DNA of 64,000 nucleotides. Source: MED-G105 sp038522945 (GTDB lineage Bacteria; Pseudomonadota; Alphaproteobacteria; Caulobacterales; Parvularculaceae). How positions within the stretch are numbered: the stretch's first letter is position 1; every line of letters starts with the position of its first letter. The stretch lies in NCBI GenBank assembly GCA_038522945.1, contig JBCBJV010000018.1:1-64000 (forward strand), given 5' to 3'. The notes beneath the pieces are model-generated. The model was not told the DNA's origin, ran no database searches, and saw nothing but the letters and a program-made list of their open reading frames with translations. A program made the position numbers and the translations under genes. Shown here in pieces: positions 62,340 through 64,000 of the stretch.

Positions 62340-64000
62340 GTTCCATTCGTTCAATCCTGGTGGCCAATCGCGGGGAGATTGCTGCGCGCGTTGTGCGAAC
62401 TGCAAAGTCGCTCGGCATCAGGACGATTGCGGTCCATTCGGATGCAGACGCCGGCGCCCCTCATGTGCGGGCGGCGGACGACGCGCGGGCACTCGGCGGT
62501 AACACGCCAGCTGAGTCTTACTTGGACATCGACAAAGTCATTACCGCGGCAATCGACGCCGGCGCCGACGCGATCCACCCTGGATACGGCTTTCTCTCCG
62601 AAAATGCGGCATTCGCTGCCCGCTGCGCTGAAGCTGGGCTCATTTTTATCGGCCCGCCCATCGAAGCGATCGATATCATGGGCGATAAGGCAAAAGCCAA
62701 ACGGCGAATGATAGAAGCCGGCGTTCCCTGCATCCCCGGCTATCAGGGCGAAGATCAGTCTGCTGACGTCCTAGTCCGCGAGGCCGACAAAATTGGCTTC
62801 CCATTGATGATCAAAGCCGCCGCCGGTGGCGGCGGTAAAGGCATGCGCTTCGTTGACGACATGACGGCGTTCGAGGCTGGGATGGAACTTGCCAAGAGCG
62901 AAGCCCAGAACGCTTTCGGCTCATCAGAACTGATCCTCGAAAAAGCGATCATCCGACCCCGGCATGTTGAAATCCAGGTGTTTGCCGACACCCACGGCAA
63001 CACAATTCACTTCGGCGAGCGGGATTGCTCGGTTCAGCGCCGCCACCAGAAAGTCATTGAAGAGGCCCCTTGCCCGGTGATGACCGATGCCCTTCGTGCG
63101 CGCATGGGGGAAGCTGCTGTCAAGGCTGCCAGAGACGTCAACTATGTTGGTGCAGGGACAGTCGAGTTCCTGCTGGATGCGGATCAGAATTTCTATTTCC
63201 TGGAAATGAACACTCGCCTGCAGGTGGAGCATCCGGTTACCGAAATGATCTACGGCGTGGACCTCGTCGCTCTACAGATTGCGGTCGCCAATGGCGAGGC
63301 ACTTCCGTTCGCGCAAGAAGATCTGGCTATCACTGGGCATGCCGTCGAGGTCCGTCTTTATGCCGAAGATCCGTCAAACGACTTTCTACCCTCAACAGGT
63401 CACGTTGTGCGCTGGACGCCGCCAGCTGGCAATGGCGTGCGCGTTGATGACGGAATCCGAACAGGCCAAGATATCTCACCTTTTTACGACCCGATGGTCG
63501 CGAAAATCATCGCCCATGGCCCAACACGCGACGCAGCTCGCTTGAAGCTCATCGCTGCCCTGGAAGGTACCGCTTTCTATGGCGTCAAATCAAACCGTAG
63601 GTTTTTGGTAGATGCCCTGAAAGATCCGACATTTGCCGCTGGCGAGGCAACCACCGCCTTCATCGCTGATATGGAAGCTGCAAGACAAGAACAGGCCGCA
63701 CATGAAGCGGGCGAGCCATCCTCAGCGACTATTGCCTCTGTCGGCGCCTTGCTCTTTTTCCTGACGCGCCGGGCACAGAATATCTCGCGGGTTCCGTGTC
63801 TTTTGCTGGACTGGGCGAGCGCCAGCCCCATCGTTATGGACTTTGCCTTTACGCGAGGAGACGTCACCCATGAGGTAAGCCTCATTGCCAAGGGGCACGG
63901 GAATTATCAGTGCACCGTTGAAGATATGTCCATTGACCTCCAGCTCATTGAGTTCACGCCGACAAACCTGACGGTGAACATAGACAGAAAGCGGCATTCT
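62336..64000 (+). CDS. atuF: biotin-carboxylase subunit of acyl-CoA carboxylase (AtuF-like), partial
   Basis: Alpha subunit, cut by the window end after 555 residues. Biotin-carboxylase domain with LVANRGEIAARVVRTAKSLG, ATP-grasp loop AAAGGGGKGMRFVDD, catalytic KVIEEAPCPV, GAGTVEFLLD and EMNTRLQVEHPVTE. From about residue 450 it enters the linker domain specific to MCC/GCC alpha chains. The biotinyl (MKM) domain is beyond 64000. Overlaps atuE by 4 bp. Confidence 0.93.
   Translation, partial: MSSIRSILVANRGEIAARVVRTAKSLGIRTIAVHSDADAGAPHVRAADDARALGGNTPAESYLDIDKVITAAIDAGADAIHPGYGFLSENAAFAARCAEAGLIFIGPPIEAIDIMGDKAKAKRRMIEAGVPCIPGYQGEDQSADVLVREADKIGFPLMIKAAAGGGGKGMRFVDDMTAFEAGMELAKSEAQNAFGSSELILEKAIIRPRHVEIQVFADTHGNTIHFGERDCSVQRRHQKVIEEAPCPVMTDALRARMGEAAVKAARDVNYVGAGTVEFLLDADQNFYFLEMNTRLQVEHPVTEMIYGVDLVALQIAVANGEALPFAQEDLAITGHAVEVRLYAEDPSNDFLPSTGHVVRWTPPAGNGVRVDDGIRTGQDISPFYDPMVAKIIAHGPTRDAARLKLIAALEGTAFYGVKSNRRFLVDALKDPTFAAGEATTAFIADMEAARQEQAAHEAGEPSSATIASVGALLFFLTRRAQNISRVPCLLLDWASASPIVMDFAFTRGDVTHEVSLIAKGHGNYQCTVEDMSIDLQLIEFTPTNLTVNIDRKRHS

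Overview
The window comes from a Gram-negative alphaproteobacterium of fairly high GC. Evidence: a circularly permuted two-piece tmRNA gene with an alphaproteobacterial tag, an alpha-type SspB ClpXP adaptor, the split glyQ/glyS glycyl-tRNA synthetase, Coq7, ExoD, a TonB-dependent receptor and the HflK-HflC-DegP block. A marine relative of Parvularculales, Rhodobacterales or Caulobacterales is likely, but the genus cannot be fixed from sequence alone. Most of the window is ordinary chromosome.

Layout. 1-3.6 kb: elongasome operon mreB-mreC-mreD-mrdA (minus strand, mrdA cut by the window edge). 3.7-4.6 kb: TVP38-type membrane protein. 4.6-8.7 kb: an accessory segment with a broken two-TM small gene, a perfect palindrome, a SprT-like zinc-ribbon remnant, an orphan secreted protein, and a small exported protein paired with a membrane-anchored XRE regulator whose upstream region carries three copies of a 10-mer. 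8.7-10.6 kb: divergent miaA and serB with start codons 4 bp apart. 10.7-17.3 kb: a flavoprotein, DegP, HflC, HflK and Mrp. 17.3-23.4 kb: a secreted SnoaL-fold fusion, folA-thyA, a DUF4153 membrane protein, a second SnoaL-like protein and a membrane LytTR regulator. 23.4-25.2 kb: an AT-richer segment with a 48-residue lipoprotein overlooked by length cut-offs, an exported protein and a small XRE protein.

25.3-28.3 kb: ssrA (permuted tmRNA), a tandem repeat array rich in terminator-like hairpins, sspB and fumC. SspB is the adaptor that delivers ssrA-tagged proteins to ClpXP, so the tag gene and its reader are neighbours. 28.3-34.8 kb: glyS and glyQ separated by thioesterase, monooxygenase and GFA genes plus an opposite-strand exported protein and a 13-bp tandem repeat. 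34.9-45.2 kb: DEAD/DEVD helicase, parC, M48-TPR protease, recO, DUF5694 lipoprotein, coq7, dsbB, exoD. 45.5 kb: tRNA-Leu(CAA).

45.8-56.3 kb: beta-helix and Sel1/peptidoglycan-binding envelope proteins, TusA-like protein, TonB-dependent receptor, a slipin/NfeD operon whose protease carries a long acidic insertion, and ilvA. 56.5-64 kb: selO and a tightly packed atuA-atuC-atuE-atuF operon for carboxylation-based breakdown of branched (acyclic terpene-type) acyl-CoA; atuF runs off the right edge. The strongest candidates for something new are the frameshifted small membrane gene, the XRE-TM/exported-protein pair with its repeated operator-like 10-mer, the ssrA-terminator array-sspB cluster, and the NfeD protease with its insertion.
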